The position numbers were made by a program, and so were the translations under genes. The notes beneath the pieces were generated by a model, which worked only from the letters and a program-made list of their open reading frames with translations, searched no databases and was not told the origin of the DNA. A stretch of DNA of 45,429 nucleotides from Gemmatimonadales bacterium (GTDB lineage Bacteria > Gemmatimonadota > Gemmatimonadetes > Palauibacterales > Palauibacteraceae), in NCBI GenBank assembly GCA_009840115.1, contig VXOJ01000019.1, positions 1-45,429 on the forward strand, given 5' to 3'. Positions within the stretch are counted from its first letter, which is position 1; the number at the start of each line of letters is the position of its first letter. Below, one piece after another: positions 1-10,324 of this stretch.

Positions 1-1634
1 AAGGTCGCGGCGACGATCTGGCGCTGCTGGTCGGACAGCTCGCCCCCCATGCCGGGCCCTCCGCCACCGCCGCCACCCCCTCCCCCGCCCTGCTCGGCCT
101 GGCGGAAGTTCCGGTCGAAGGGGCGGATCTCTACGAAGTAGATGTCCGAGCTTTCGACGCCACCGCCGGGGCCGCCGGAGCGCAGGTCCGTCGCCCGGGC
201 GTAGTAGGAGAGGACGTCGCCCGGCTCGAGGCCGAATTCCTCGAGGAAGAAGGTGTGTCCGCCGGAGAGTTGCGTGGTTCCGCCGCGGGCCGTGCCGTGG
301 AGCACGCGGGACGATTCCTCGCCGCCGTTCACCGAGTAGAGGAGTTCGACCTGCCCGAGACCGAAGTCGTCCTCGGCTTCGACCTCCACGTAGAGTTCCT
401 CGATCGGCGAGAGGCGCGTGTCCCGTCCGGGCTCGGCGATCCGGACCCCCGGCGGCTGGTCGTCGAGCGGTTCGACGAGGTAGTCGGGGGAGCCGATGAC
501 GAAGCGGTCGCCCGGACCCATGAACTCGATGCGGTAGAAGGTCTCGCCGGTCACCGTGAAGCTCGTCTCGAACGCGCCGTCCACGGGTTCGAGCGCCGTC
601 CCCTCCTCCTCGCCGTCGAACGCGAGCCGCGCTGCTTCCGTCGCCATCGTCGGCATCACGCGAAGACGGACCTCGGTCCCCCGCAGCACCGCGATGTCGC
701 CGCCGTCCTCGACGGTGCGCGGGCTCAGCCCCGTGTAGGCGGGGAAGCGGTACTCGAGGTCGATCCGGTCCACGTAGGGAAGGTCCGCGACCTCGATGGT
801 GAAGACGGGTGAACGGACGCCCTCGGAACTCACCGTGTAGTCGGTGGGCTCGTCGAGGTCGAAGAGGAGGATCTCGAACGAGGCGCCCTCCGCCGCGGGC
901 GTCATGAAGTAGCGTTCCCACACCTCCGACTCGCCGCGCCGGACGGCGACCTCCACTTCGTCCGTGTCGAACCCCTGCGGGAACGCGCGCACGAGTTGAT
1001 CCGAGCCGCGGGCGATGAGCGCGTCGCCGGGTTCCACGGTGATCGCATAGGGATTCGCGGCGTCGGCGGTCTTCCAGGGGCTCAGCAGGAGCGAGCCCGC
1101 CGTGCCCTGGAAGGCGGGGCCGAAGAAGGCGATGAGCAGCACGGCCGAGGCGACGCCCGCGAACCAGGCGGTCGAACGGCGCAGCCGGTCGCGCTCGACG
1201 CGGCGACCCCGGTCCACCCGGCGGGCGCGCCGGGCCGCGACCTCCAGCAGACGAGCGTCGAGGCCGGAGCGGGCGCCCGGCGACCCGGCGCGCTCGATGG
1301 CCGCGAGGAACGCCGCCTTGAGCGACGGTTCATGCTCCTCCAGGTAGAGCGCGACCTGCGCGTCGGAGACCCGGCGCAGGAGCGGGCGCACGACGAACCA
1401 GGCGAGGAGGCCGGCGGCCGCGGCCCAGAGCAGGATGCGGAAGGCGAGCACCGCGCCGTCCTCGAAGCGCAGGCGGTCGATTCCGAAGGTCGCGATGAAG
1501 AAGACGGCGAAACCGATCCCCAGCGTCACGGCGACGCCCTGAATGAGCTGGCGGACGCGCCAGCGGCGCCTCACGTCGCCGACGATGCCGAGCAACTGGT
1601 GCTCCGTGTTCCGCGTCTTCGCCCATCGCTGCAT
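1..1634 (-). CDS. DUF4175 family membrane protein, 3' part cut by window edge
   Basis: The reading frame is open from a start at 1634 to the window edge, so only the first ~544 residues are visible. Three hydrophobic segments fall in the first ~170 residues (around GVAVTLGIGFAVFFIATF, AFRILLWAAAAGLLAWFVV and AGVASAVLLIAFFGPAF). A long beta-rich region follows, then a run of twelve glycines and the start of a helical region (GELSDQQRQIVAAT). This layout, N-terminal membrane anchors, beta-rich extracytoplasmic domains and a helical Gly/Gln-rich tail, is typical of DUF4175 proteins, which are commonly encoded next to MoxR/BatA genes. Two ATGs lie close together at 1640 and 1634. The GGGAGG on the minus strand touches the first and is spaced 6 nt from the second, so 1634 is preferred. 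It is the last visible gene of the operon, 14 nt after the BatA-like gene. Molecular function is unknown; an envelope role is inferred. Confidence 0.75.
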   Translation of the reverse strand, partial: MQRWAKTRNTEHQLLGIVGDVRRRWRVRQLIQGVAVTLGIGFAVFFIATFGIDRLRFEDGAVLAFRILLWAAAAGLLAWFVVRPLLRRVSDAQVALYLEEHEPSLKAAFLAAIERAGSPGARSGLDARLLEVAARRARRVDRGRRVERDRLRRSTAWFAGVASAVLLIAFFGPAFQGTAGSLLLSPWKTADAANPYAITVEPGDALIARGSDQLVRAFPQGFDTDEVEVAVRRGESEVWERYFMTPAAEGASFEILLFDLDEPTDYTVSSEGVRSPVFTIEVADLPYVDRIDLEYRFPAYTGLSPRTVEDGGDIAVLRGTEVRLRVMPTMATEAARLAFDGEEEGTALEPVDGAFETSFTVTGETFYRIEFMGPGDRFVIGSPDYLVEPLDDQPPGVRIAEPGRDTRLSPIEELYVEVEAEDDFGLGQVELLYSVNGGEESSRVLHGTARGGTTQLSGGHTFFLEEFGLEPGDVLSYYARATDLRSGGPGGGVESSDIYFVEIRPFDRNFRQAEQGGGGGGGGGGGPGMGGELSDQQRQIVAAT

Positions 1635-1648
1635 CGTCATCCTCCCTT

Positions 1649-3736
1649 TCAGGCGCCTGCCAGCCCGGACACGGGGCGTTGGCGCGTCCAGCGGTTCGCG
1701 AGCACGCTCTCCACTCCCAGCACGAGCCCCGCGAGCAGCAGGAGCACCCACCAGAGTTCGGCGCGTCGCGGGACCGTTTCTCCGCCAGCCGTCGCGCCGT
1801 CCTCTCCGGTGCCTCCCGCCGCCGGCGCGACGCCCGCCACGGCCTCCACCACGCGCTCCGTCGCCACCGGCGTCAGATCAGATTCGGTGATCCGGGGGTT
1901 CACCGCCACGGTCGTCGCGCGGTCGGCGTCGTCCCGGAGCGCCACCTGGTAGAAGCCCGCGCGCGGAAACTCGATCCACGTCGGCCCTTCGCCGACCTCC
2001 ACCGGCTGCCGGTCGCCGTCCGGATCCACCAGGACCCACTCGGCCTCGTCCCCGGCGAGCCCCGCGGCGCCCGTCCCGCCCGGTCCGACGAGGGCCGTGA
2101 GTTCGAGCACGCCCCCGGCTTCGATCCAGCGTTCCGGCTCGCGGTATCCCGTGGCGTGCAGCGCCAGCCGGTGCACGAAGGGCAGGAAGACGGGCTGCAG
2201 CGCGAGGTCGTTCCAGAAACGGTCGAGGGTCGACGTCCACACCAGCACGCGCCCCTCGCCCACCGGATGTTCGAACAGGGCGGGTTCCCCGCTGTCGAAG
2301 CGGGCCACCACGGCCGTGCCCTCGGCAGGCTCCATGCTCCAGAATCGATCGAAGCGCGCGCCCGAGAAGTCCCCGCTGCGGGGACCGGAGAACAGCTCGA
2401 ATACGGGGTGGTCGTAGTCGAGCCACGACAGCCGGCGGCCGTCCGCGGCATCCACGAGGGAGCCGGGGCCGGCGCCGAGCAGTGCCAGGCCGGCGTCGGA
2501 CCACCGGTTCATGCTCGCATCCCGCCCGAGAACGATGAGCAGGCCTCCGCCTTCGCTCACCCATTCGCGCAGCCGGCCGGCCCGGCCCGCGTCGGCGAGG
2601 TCGCCGTCGTTGAGGATCGCGAAGTCCGCCGCCGAGAGCGCGCCGGCATCGAGACCCGTCGCCGGCGTCCGCGACGTCTCGATGCGGGGCGCGTCGCCGA
2701 TGCCGAGGGCGCGCTCGAGAAAGAGGCTCCCGTCCGATCCCCTGCGGTTGTTCTCCAGGATCAGCGTGCGCAGACCCGCCTCGGGCGCCGCCACGAAGCG
2801 GAACTCGTTGTCGATGGCCAGCCCGTCCTCCGGGACCGTGAGGCGCCCGCGGCTCCGTCCGTCCGGAAGGGCGAGGTCTTCGAACACCGCCGTGCCGACG
2901 CCGCGCGGCGGCATGTCCACCGGGACGGTCGCCACCGTCCGCCCGGCGATCTCGAGCGACACCGGGAGCCGCTCCACCGGCGCTTCGCCCATGTTCGCGA
3001 GCCGGGCCAGGAGCCGGACCCGCCCGTCGTCCGCGGCCCGCACCGCCGCCTCCGCCAGCGCCACGTTCGCGGCCTCATCCGGCGCGACGCTCGCCGCCCG
3101 CAAGGAGACCCCGTCGGGAAGCCGCACCCTGCCGCCGTCCTCCCACCCCGTGCGCTGGAAGTCCGACACGAGCGCCACCTCCCGGGTCCGGTCCTCGGAC
3201 TCCGAGAGGATCCGGCCGGCGAGCTGGATCCCCGCTTCGAGCCGCGTCCCGAGGTCGGTCGTCGACAGGCCCGTGAGCGCCTCCCGGGCGGCCGCCAGGT
3301 CGAGCGTCAGCGGCACCCGCTCCCGCGCCTGCTCGTCGAACGTCGCCACCGCCGCGCGATCCCCCTCCCCGAGACCGTCGAGCACGGCGCGTGCGGAATC
3401 GAGCGCCGCCTCCCAGCGCCCCTCGTAGCCCAGGCTCGCCGACACGTCGAGCAGGATGACGACGTCGCGGGCCGAGCCGGCCTCCACCTCCGCGACCGAG
3501 TCGAAGAAGGGCCGGGAGAAGGCGAGCGCGAGGAGGATGACCGCGATGCAGCGCAGCGCGAAGAGCAGCGGATGCCGGATCCGGCGCCGGTTCATCGTCT
3601 TGAAGGGCAGCTTCCGGAGGAACATCAGCGACGGGAACACCGTCACCCGGCTGCGCTGGCGATGGGTGAGGTGGATGATGATCGGGATCGAGAGGAGTCC
3701 GAGCCCGGCCAGGAACCACGGGGCCAGGAAACTCAT
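1649..3736 (-). CDS. BatA-like protein with von Willebrand factor A domain
   Basis: 695 residues. The N-terminus (MSFLAPWFLAGLGLLSIPII) and a second hydrophobic stretch at ~57-75 match the BatA N-terminal membrane hairpin, with the characteristic basic loop between them. A vWA domain follows with a MIDAS-like DVSAS at residues 97-101, the expected Mg2+/ligand site. A long beta-rich region resembles the glutamine-amidotransferase-like domains of related proteins (GGGLLIVLGRDAS), and a C-terminal membrane helix sits near residues 664-682. The predicted topology places the vWA domain between membrane anchors. It overlaps the DUF58 gene by 4 nt (ATGA) and is followed after 14 nt by the DUF4175 gene, so it is translationally coupled in the operon. 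BatA-type proteins act with MoxR ATPases and DUF58 proteins in envelope stress or complex assembly in the few cases studied; the substrate here is unknown. Confidence 0.85.
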   Translation of the reverse strand: MSFLAPWFLAGLGLLSIPIIIHLTHRQRSRVTVFPSLMFLRKLPFKTMNRRRIRHPLLFALRCIAVILLALAFSRPFFDSVAEVEAGSARDVVILLDVSASLGYEGRWEAALDSARAVLDGLGEGDRAAVATFDEQARERVPLTLDLAAAREALTGLSTTDLGTRLEAGIQLAGRILSESEDRTREVALVSDFQRTGWEDGGRVRLPDGVSLRAASVAPDEAANVALAEAAVRAADDGRVRLLARLANMGEAPVERLPVSLEIAGRTVATVPVDMPPRGVGTAVFEDLALPDGRSRGRLTVPEDGLAIDNEFRFVAAPEAGLRTLILENNRRGSDGSLFLERALGIGDAPRIETSRTPATGLDAGALSAADFAILNDGDLADAGRAGRLREWVSEGGGLLIVLGRDASMNRWSDAGLALLGAGPGSLVDAADGRRLSWLDYDHPVFELFSGPRSGDFSGARFDRFWSMEPAEGTAVVARFDSGEPALFEHPVGEGRVLVWTSTLDRFWNDLALQPVFLPFVHRLALHATGYREPERWIEAGGVLELTALVGPGGTGAAGLAGDEAEWVLVDPDGDRQPVEVGEGPTWIEFPRAGFYQVALRDDADRATTVAVNPRITESDLTPVATERVVEAVAGVAPAAGGTGEDGATAGGETVPRRAELWWVLLLLAGLVLGVESVLANRWTRQRPVSGLAGA

Positions 3737-4659
3737 CGGTCCTTGCCCTTCAGGCGCCGCGACCGGTGCGACAGGTAGCGGAAGAGCACGGCGTCGAGCG
3801 GGGTCGAGGTGACGATGAGCTCATGGTCGATCGCCCGCTCGATCATCAGCTTCGAGATCTCGCCCACGTGCCCCTCCACCAGGGAGAGGTATTCCTCGCG
3901 CATCACGTCGGGCGTCACCGGAAGCCGCTCCCCCGTCTCCAGGTCCTCGAACGACCGCGCCGCCTCGAACGGGAAGTCGACCTCGGCCGGGTCCATGATC
4001 TGGAACACGATCACGTCCTGCCCCTTGCTGCGGAGCGCCCCCACCGCGTCGAGGACCGTCTTCGGTTCGGTGTACAGGTCGGAGACGAGAACGACGATCC
4101 CCTTCCGGGTCAGGCTCTCGGCCACCTGCGTGAGGGGCCGCGTGAGGTCGCCCGCCGTCTCGGCGCGGACGCGGTCGAGCGCCGCCAGGATCAGGCGCCG
4201 GTGCCGGACGGAGGGGGGGATGTATTCGATCAGCTTTTCGTCGAAGATCGCCGCGCCCACGCGGTCGCGCTGGCTCGCGGAGAGATAGGCGAGACAGGCC
4301 GTCAGGTAGCGGGCATAGTCGATCTTCGTGATCCCGCGCGAGCCGTAGTCCATGGAACGGGAAGCGTCCATCGCGAAGAAGATGTTCGCGTTGGTCTCGG
4401 CCTCGTATTCCTTGATGTAGTGGCGGTCGGTGCGTCCGTACACCTTCCAGTCGATCTTGCGGATGTCGTCGCCCGGCAGGTACTGGCGGTGCGCCGCGAA
4501 ATCGAGCGACAGCCCGAGGAAGGGCGATCCGTGCGCCCCGGCGATGAAGCCCTCGACGACCGAACGCGCGACGAGTTCGAGATTCCCGATCCGGGTAAGC
4601 ACCGCCGGATCGAGGAACTGCGTCCCCGGCACCGTCCGCGAGGCGATTCGCGCGCGCAT
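3733..4659 (-). CDS. DUF58 domain protein (MoxR partner)
   Basis: 308 residues, soluble. The family signature is clear: QYLPGDDIRKIDWKVYGRTD at residues ~59-78 matches the DUF58 core (Y-x-PGDD-x-R-x-IDW). Directly after it comes a degenerate vWA fold with DASRS at 98-102 as a MIDAS-like motif. The length is normal for the short DUF58 subgroup without N-terminal membrane helices. DUF58 proteins are almost always encoded beside MoxR AAA+ ATPases and are thought to be their adaptors or substrates. Here the gene starts 15 nt after the MoxR stop and overlaps the BatA-like gene by 4 nt, which supports a joint complex. No enzymatic function is known for the family. Confidence 0.9.
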   Translation of the reverse strand: MRARIASRTVPGTQFLDPAVLTRIGNLELVARSVVEGFIAGAHGSPFLGLSLDFAAHRQYLPGDDIRKIDWKVYGRTDRHYIKEYEAETNANIFFAMDASRSMDYGSRGITKIDYARYLTACLAYLSASQRDRVGAAIFDEKLIEYIPPSVRHRRLILAALDRVRAETAGDLTRPLTQVAESLTRKGIVVLVSDLYTEPKTVLDAVGALRSKGQDVIVFQIMDPAEVDFPFEAARSFEDLETGERLPVTPDVMREEYLSLVEGHVGEISKLMIERAIDHELIVTSTPLDAVLFRYLSHRSRRLKGKDR

Positions 4660-4674
4660 GATCCGGCCCGCCCC

Positions 4675-5763
<1,089 letters not shown>

Positions 5764-5805
5764 GCCGGCTCCTTCCGGGTTCGGTGATGGGTTCAGTGTG
5801 TCGGC

Positions 5806-6627
5806 TCAGTGCGTGAGGGCGTATACCACGTAGTTGACGCCCAGCTTGTACGCTTCGTTGGAGAGGGCGATGGGGACGAACCCCCGGTCCGACCACTCCA
5901 TGTAGTCGCCAATGTCGTTGTCGTGATTCACGATGACCATAAGGCGGCCCTCGGGGTCGTTGTCCTCGTAGACGCCCCAGTAGCTCGCCACGCCGCCCCG
6001 GTAGGGGTGCGGCATCTCGATGTTCTCCTGCTCCAGGTGGAAGAACGAGTCGAAGATCGGGTGGCTGTCGTCGAGTTGCACGAGTTCGAGCCCCGGGAGC
6101 AGGATCTGGAGCCCCTGCCTCGTCCTCTCCAGGTCCCGCGTGCCGCCCATGTCGTCGATGATGAGGAACCCGCCCTTGCGCAGATAGTTGCTCAGGTTGT
6201 CGGCCTCCACCGGGTTCATCGTCCAGCCGCCGGGTTCCGACAGGTACGCGACGGGGAACTTGAACAGGTCCGGGTCGTCCATGGCGAGCACGTTGCCACC
6301 GCCCTTGCGCGGGCCGATCGTCGTGAGCGCGTCCATGATCTCGGCGAAGTTGCGCTCGGCTACGGGCCAGTCGTGCGACCAGCCGGGGTTCCAGCCCCAC
6401 CCGCCGCGGTAGTAGAGGCGGACGAAGGTGAACTCGCCGGTGTAGGGCGTGTTGTACTCCTGGTAGGAGGCGAGGTCGTCCCCGAACCCGCCGCCTCCGC
6501 GTCCGCGCCGGCGCTGGCCCTCGAGGTCGGCGACCGCGAGCAGCGTGAGCAGCGTGGCCAGGCCGCCGGTCGCGAGGGGGCGGGCAACTCGCCGCGGGGC
6601 CGCGAGGCGTCGGGTGCGCGCGGTCAT
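5806..6627 (-). CDS. DUF4159 domain exported protein
   Basis: 273 residues. The frame stays open far upstream, but ATG at 6627 overlaps the stop of the preceding gene by 4 nt and directly precedes a basic plus hydrophobic signal-type N-terminus (TARTRRLAAPRRVARP, then GLATLLTLLAVADLEGQ). The rest is globular, with FTFVRLYYRGGWGWNPGW, RKGGFLIIDDMGG, LDDSHPIFDSFFHLEQ and GVYEDNDPEGRLMVIVNHDN. This is the DUF4159 pattern, a glutamine-amidotransferase-like fold without an obvious catalytic Cys. DUF4159 genes are regularly found with MoxR/BatA/DUF58 sets, as here. An Arg/Gly-rich stretch follows the signal peptide. The role is unknown; periplasmic location is inferred from the signal-like N-terminus. 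Confidence 0.82.
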   Translation of the reverse strand: MTARTRRLAAPRRVARPLATGGLATLLTLLAVADLEGQRRRGRGGGGFGDDLASYQEYNTPYTGEFTFVRLYYRGGWGWNPGWSHDWPVAERNFAEIMDALTTIGPRKGGGNVLAMDDPDLFKFPVAYLSEPGGWTMNPVEADNLSNYLRKGGFLIIDDMGGTRDLERTRQGLQILLPGLELVQLDDSHPIFDSFFHLEQENIEMPHPYRGGVASYWGVYEDNDPEGRLMVIVNHDNDIGDYMEWSDRGFVPIALSNEAYKLGVNYVVYALTH

Positions 6628-9284
6628 CGCCGGCCCTCCGGGTCGCCGCGGATCTCGAGCAGGAGGTCGAGCGCAGCCTCGAAGTTGGGGGCGATCTCGA
6701 GGGCGTCGAGGACCGCGCTCCGGGCGCCGCGGGCGTCCCCGCCCCGGTGCAGCGCGAGGGCGAGCCGGTAGTGGGCCTCCGCCGGATCCGCCGGCGCCAG
6801 CGCCAGCAGCGCCCGCCGCTCGCGGACCGCCTCGGGCCACGCTTCGGCCGTCTCGTGGCTGGCGGCGAGCCGCGCGTGCACGTCGAGGTGGAAGGGGTCG
6901 ATCCAGATCGCGCGTTCCAGCGTCTCGCGGGCGGCCGCATCGTTGCCGAGCGACTGTTCGAGGTCCGCGAGGGCGAGGTGCGCCTCGAAGTGGTTCTCGT
7001 TGAGGGCGGTGTACGTCCGGTAGGCCTCCGCGGCGCCCGCGAAGTCGCCGGCTTCGCGGCGGAGGTGCCCGAGAATGAGGATCGGCGCGTCGGCTCCCGC
7101 GTACTCGGGGAAGACCTCGTGCGCCCTCTCCAGCGACCGCATCGCCTCCTCCGTGCGGCCCTCGCGCTGCGCCTCCGCCGCCGTCATGAGCAGTCCGGCG
7201 AAGGTGTCCGGGCCGGGCGGCGCCCCGGCTTCGGGGGTGCCCAGCGCCTGCAGCGTCGGACCGAAGCGGGTCCCGATGTAGTCCCGCAACTCCCGGTCGA
7301 GGCCCGCGAGCGTCGTCCCCAGCGCCCGTTCCACGACCTCCGGCGTCTCCAGACCGTCGCGGTACCCGGCGAGCATGGCGAGCACGGCGTCGAAGCCGCG
7401 CGTCGTCTCGATCATCTCGCACAGGAGCGAGGCCATGTAGTAGGCGTGCTGCACCTGCCCGGGGTAGGCGGGCCGCACGAAGCCGTAGTTGAAGCGCTCG
7501 AGCGAGGGCAGCCGCTCGTCGCGGAAGGCAGCGAGGAAGCCGGGGTCCACGTCGGATCCCCACCCCTCGCGCGCGTGCCGCTCGTCGAGCACGGCGAGTC
7601 CCTCGGAGAGCCAGCGGGGGATGCGGTGCTCGGTGTAGCCCAGCGTGAACGCGTGCGAGATCTCGTGCCACAGCGTCGAGCCCCAGTTGAAGGCGCCCCC
7701 GGGGCGCGCGCCGGGGGAGTCCATGGCGAGGACGGAGCCGAAGCTCACGCCGAGGGCGCCGATGCCGGCGAGTCCGACCGTGCGCACGGAGAAGTCCGCG
7801 TGCCGGTCGTACACCTCGACCGAGATCGGCGTCGGCGGCTCGAACCCGTAGCGGGCGCGCATGGCGTCGAAGGCTTCCTCGGCGAGCGCCGTGGCGTAGA
7901 TGGAGAGGGCGCCGGCTTCCTTCGGGTGCATGGAGAACACGAAGCGCGGGCTTTCCACCGTCTCGAACCCGGCGAGTTCCTCGAGCAGGTCGAGCGTGTT
8001 GAACACCCACACGTTGAAGGGGTCGCCCTCGAAGGAGGCCTCGAGCGTCGCGTGCCCCGCCTCCAGGTCGCCGACGCGGAGCTGGTTGAGGCCGAGTTCG
8101 GCCATGCCGGGCCAGGACAGGGGATCGAGGGTCACGGCCTGCCGCGCGAACGCGACCGCATCGGCGTAGCGGTGCGTGCGGTAGGCGACCTGGGCGAGGG
8201 CCACGTAGAGGTCGGCGTGCCGCGGATCCAGCCGCAGCACGCGGTCGCGCGCCTCCGCGAAGGCCGCCGCGTCCCCCCGCAGGTGGGCGGCGGCCGCGAT
8301 CTCCGTCCACGCGGAGAGCGAGACGGGGTTCGTCTCCAGCGCGCGCCGGGCCTCCGCCTCGGCCTCGTCCACGTCCTCGAGTTCGAGATAGAGTCGCGCC
8401 AGGAAAGCGCGGGCTTCGGTGAGGCGCGGGTTCGTTTCCAGCGCCTGCTGCGCGAGTTCGAGTGCCTCGGAGGAGCCATCGAACTTCGCGCGGCGCGCCT
8501 TCGCCAGGAGGGCGCGCGCGTGGGACGGGTTCCGGGCGAGCGCTTCATCGATCAGCGGCCCGGCCTCGAAGCTGTCGTACTTGTCGAGAAAGAGGAGACC
8601 GAGGTCGATGCGCGGCTCGGGGTCGCCGGGGTCCGCCGCGATGGCCTCCTCGAAGGCGCGTACGGCGTCGTGGAAGAGGTCGGGGTCGCGGGCCCCGAGG
8701 TACGTGAGCGCGGCGCCGACGGCGCGCAGCTCCGCAGGCTCGAGGCGGCGTGCGCGGTTGTAGAAGTCGATGAACCCGTCGAACAGGGCGAGGGCTTCCT
8801 CGCGCGCGCCGCGGTCGAAGAGGAGGCGTCCCAGGTCGAGCCGCGCGAGTTGCGCGTCGCCGGCCCGGCCTTCGATGGCCCGGCGGAAGTTCGCTTCGGC
8901 TTCGTCGAGGCGTCCCAGCGCGTACAGCTGACGCCCGCGCGCACGGGCGAGTTCGGTGTCCGCGTCCGTTCCGTCCGGGGCGCGCGCGGCGGCCCGGTCG
9001 AGGGCTTCGAGCGCCGACTCGTACTCTCCGGTCGCGGCGAGCGCGCGCGCCCACCCGCGCGCGGAGGCCGGGAACTCGCGCCCGGAGCGCGCCGCCGACC
9101 GGTAGGCCGCGACCGCCTGCCCGTAGTCGCCCGTCTGGTGGGCTTCGAGCGCCTCCGCCAGCGGCCCGCCGACCCCGTCCGCCTCCGCACGCTCCTGCGC
9201 GCGCCCCGACGGCGGCGCCGCGAGCACGAGCGCCAGGGCGAGCGCCGGTGGCGCGAACCGCATCCGGCGCACGGTCAGGCGCAC
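6624..9284 (-). CDS. TPR-repeat protein with embedded gluzincin (HExxH) metalloprotease-like domain
   Basis: 886 residues, probably exported: the N-terminus MRLTVRRMRFAPPALALALV ending in RAQE looks like a signal peptide. Residues ~30-440 are repeated helical pairs of TPR type (many A-x-x-x-Y/L-x-x-A blocks), and further TPRs fill ~650-886. Between them lies a peptidase MA-like domain with HEISH at 540-544 and the downstream glutamate in WLSEGLAV at 561, the zinc-ligand layout of gluzincins. All three ligands and the catalytic Glu are present, so activity is plausible. The start is a GTG at 9284 with GGGAG 6 nt upstream, overlapping the preceding stop by 10 nt; an ATG at 9263 would also keep the signal peptide. 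It overlaps the DUF4159 start by 4 nt. Substrate unknown; from context it may process or scaffold the MoxR/vWA envelope complex. Confidence 0.82.
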   Translation of the reverse strand: MRLTVRRMRFAPPALALALVLAAPPSGRAQERAEADGVGGPLAEALEAHQTGDYGQAVAAYRSAARSGREFPASARGWARALAATGEYESALEALDRAAARAPDGTDADTELARARGRQLYALGRLDEAEANFRRAIEGRAGDAQLARLDLGRLLFDRGAREEALALFDGFIDFYNRARRLEPAELRAVGAALTYLGARDPDLFHDAVRAFEEAIAADPGDPEPRIDLGLLFLDKYDSFEAGPLIDEALARNPSHARALLAKARRAKFDGSSEALELAQQALETNPRLTEARAFLARLYLELEDVDEAEAEARRALETNPVSLSAWTEIAAAAHLRGDAAAFAEARDRVLRLDPRHADLYVALAQVAYRTHRYADAVAFARQAVTLDPLSWPGMAELGLNQLRVGDLEAGHATLEASFEGDPFNVWVFNTLDLLEELAGFETVESPRFVFSMHPKEAGALSIYATALAEEAFDAMRARYGFEPPTPISVEVYDRHADFSVRTVGLAGIGALGVSFGSVLAMDSPGARPGGAFNWGSTLWHEISHAFTLGYTEHRIPRWLSEGLAVLDERHAREGWGSDVDPGFLAAFRDERLPSLERFNYGFVRPAYPGQVQHAYYMASLLCEMIETTRGFDAVLAMLAGYRDGLETPEVVERALGTTLAGLDRELRDYIGTRFGPTLQALGTPEAGAPPGPDTFAGLLMTAAEAQREGRTEEAMRSLERAHEVFPEYAGADAPILILGHLRREAGDFAGAAEAYRTYTALNENHFEAHLALADLEQSLGNDAAARETLERAIWIDPFHLDVHARLAASHETAEAWPEAVRERRALLALAPADPAEAHYRLALALHRGGDARGARSAVLDALEIAPNFEAALDLLLEIRGDPEGRR

Positions 9285-10324
9285 GGGACGCTCCCGCCCT
9301 CGCGGATGGCGCGGTTGAGGCGGGCGAGTTCGACGAGGAGCGTCTCGAGTTGCGCGTCGTATTCCTCCTCCTCCATCTCGTCGCGGCGCGCGCGGAGCGC
9401 GGCGATCCCGTCCTCCACCTCGCGCTTCCGCACCAGGAGCGCGGCCACCGCCGGGTCGTCCGCCGCCGCCCCCGCCAGCGCGGCCGGCGCCTCGGCGAGG
9501 AAGAACCGGTTCGCCAGCGCACCGTCGGGTCCCTCCGGACTCGGCTCCAGCGACCCCTCGCCGTCCCCGTCGTCGTCCAGCAGGGCGTGTTCGGTCAGCA
9601 TCTCGTTGTCCCGCTCGTACCGGCGGCGGACCTCGCCCGTCGCGTAGCGGAACGCCTCCAGCAGCGACACACGTTCATCCTTGTCCACATCGGCCTCGTC
9701 GAGGGCGAAGGCATCGACGAAGAAGCCGCCGAAGTGGGTCCGCTCGCGTTCGCGGGGGGAGCGCGTGGCCGTCACGACGATGCGCCGCTCGCCGGCGACC
9801 GCGGGGACGAACCCGCCGCTGGCGCTCGCCGCGTTCACGACCGCCACCGTCTGCGTCGGGAACGCGTGGAGCCACATCGAGAGCGTCTCCCCCGACAGGT
9901 CCGGGCCGGGGAGGCTGAAGCGCGATTCCTCGCCGCGACCGCTCCCGTGGCCGAGCAGGAGGATGAGCGCCACGTCCGAGGGTCCCGCCCGGTTCGCCAT
10001 GGCGAGTACTTCACGCTCGACCGCTCCGAGCGTGGCCCGGCCCGCGACGCGGGGGGACAGCGCCTCGTCCTCCGCGAGCCACGCGACGGTTTCGCGCACG
10101 CCGAGCCGGCTGTCGAGCGCGTCGAGCAGCGACTCCGCCTCCGCCTGGAACTGCTCGGAGTACTCCGGCGCGCCCCCGAGGCCGGTGACGATGAGCACAT
10201 GGGTCCGCGGCGCGGCGGGGGCCGCCTGGGGCGTGGCCGAGTGGCCCGCGGCACCACCGGCGCCGAAGAGGGCCGCGGAAGTCAGGGTCGCGGCGAGCGC
10301 GGCGGCTCGGGCGCCGCGGATCAC
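9275..10324 (-). CDS. Caspase-like (peptidase C13-type) exported protein with Ser at the nucleophile position
   Basis: 349 residues from GTG at 10324, which overlaps the upstream stop as GTGA. The N-terminus (VIRGARAAALAATLTSAALF) looks like a signal peptide. The fold signature is that of C13/legumain-like caspase relatives: a strand ending in LGHGSG with the predicted catalytic His at 126, then VVNAASASGGFV at 162-173. In C13 enzymes the second motif reads like SACYSGGF, so Ser167 occupies the nucleophilic Cys position. Downstream are THFGGFFVDAF, an acidic DVDKDERVSLLEAF segment and EHALLDDDGDG, possible metal-binding loops, and a C-terminal coiled coil (~300-345). It could be a pseudoenzyme or a serine-type variant. 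It sits between the vWA/GATase-like gene and the TPR-metalloprotease gene in the operon, overlapping both. Confidence 0.72.
   Translation of the reverse strand: MIRGARAAALAATLTSAALFGAGGAAGHSATPQAAPAAPRTHVLIVTGLGGAPEYSEQFQAEAESLLDALDSRLGVRETVAWLAEDEALSPRVAGRATLGAVEREVLAMANRAGPSDVALILLLGHGSGRGEESRFSLPGPDLSGETLSMWLHAFPTQTVAVVNAASASGGFVPAVAGERRIVVTATRSPRERERTHFGGFFVDAFALDEADVDKDERVSLLEAFRYATGEVRRRYERDNEMLTEHALLDDDGDGEGSLEPSPEGPDGALANRFFLAEAPAALAGAAADDPAVAALLVRKREVEDGIAALRARRDEMEEEEYDAQLETLLVELARLNRAIREGGSVPCA

Noticed and set aside
6747..9647. Long plus-strand open frame opposite the TPR-gluzincin gene
   Set aside because: The opposite frame encodes TPRs and an HExxH site; this one has no domain and crosses gene boundaries.
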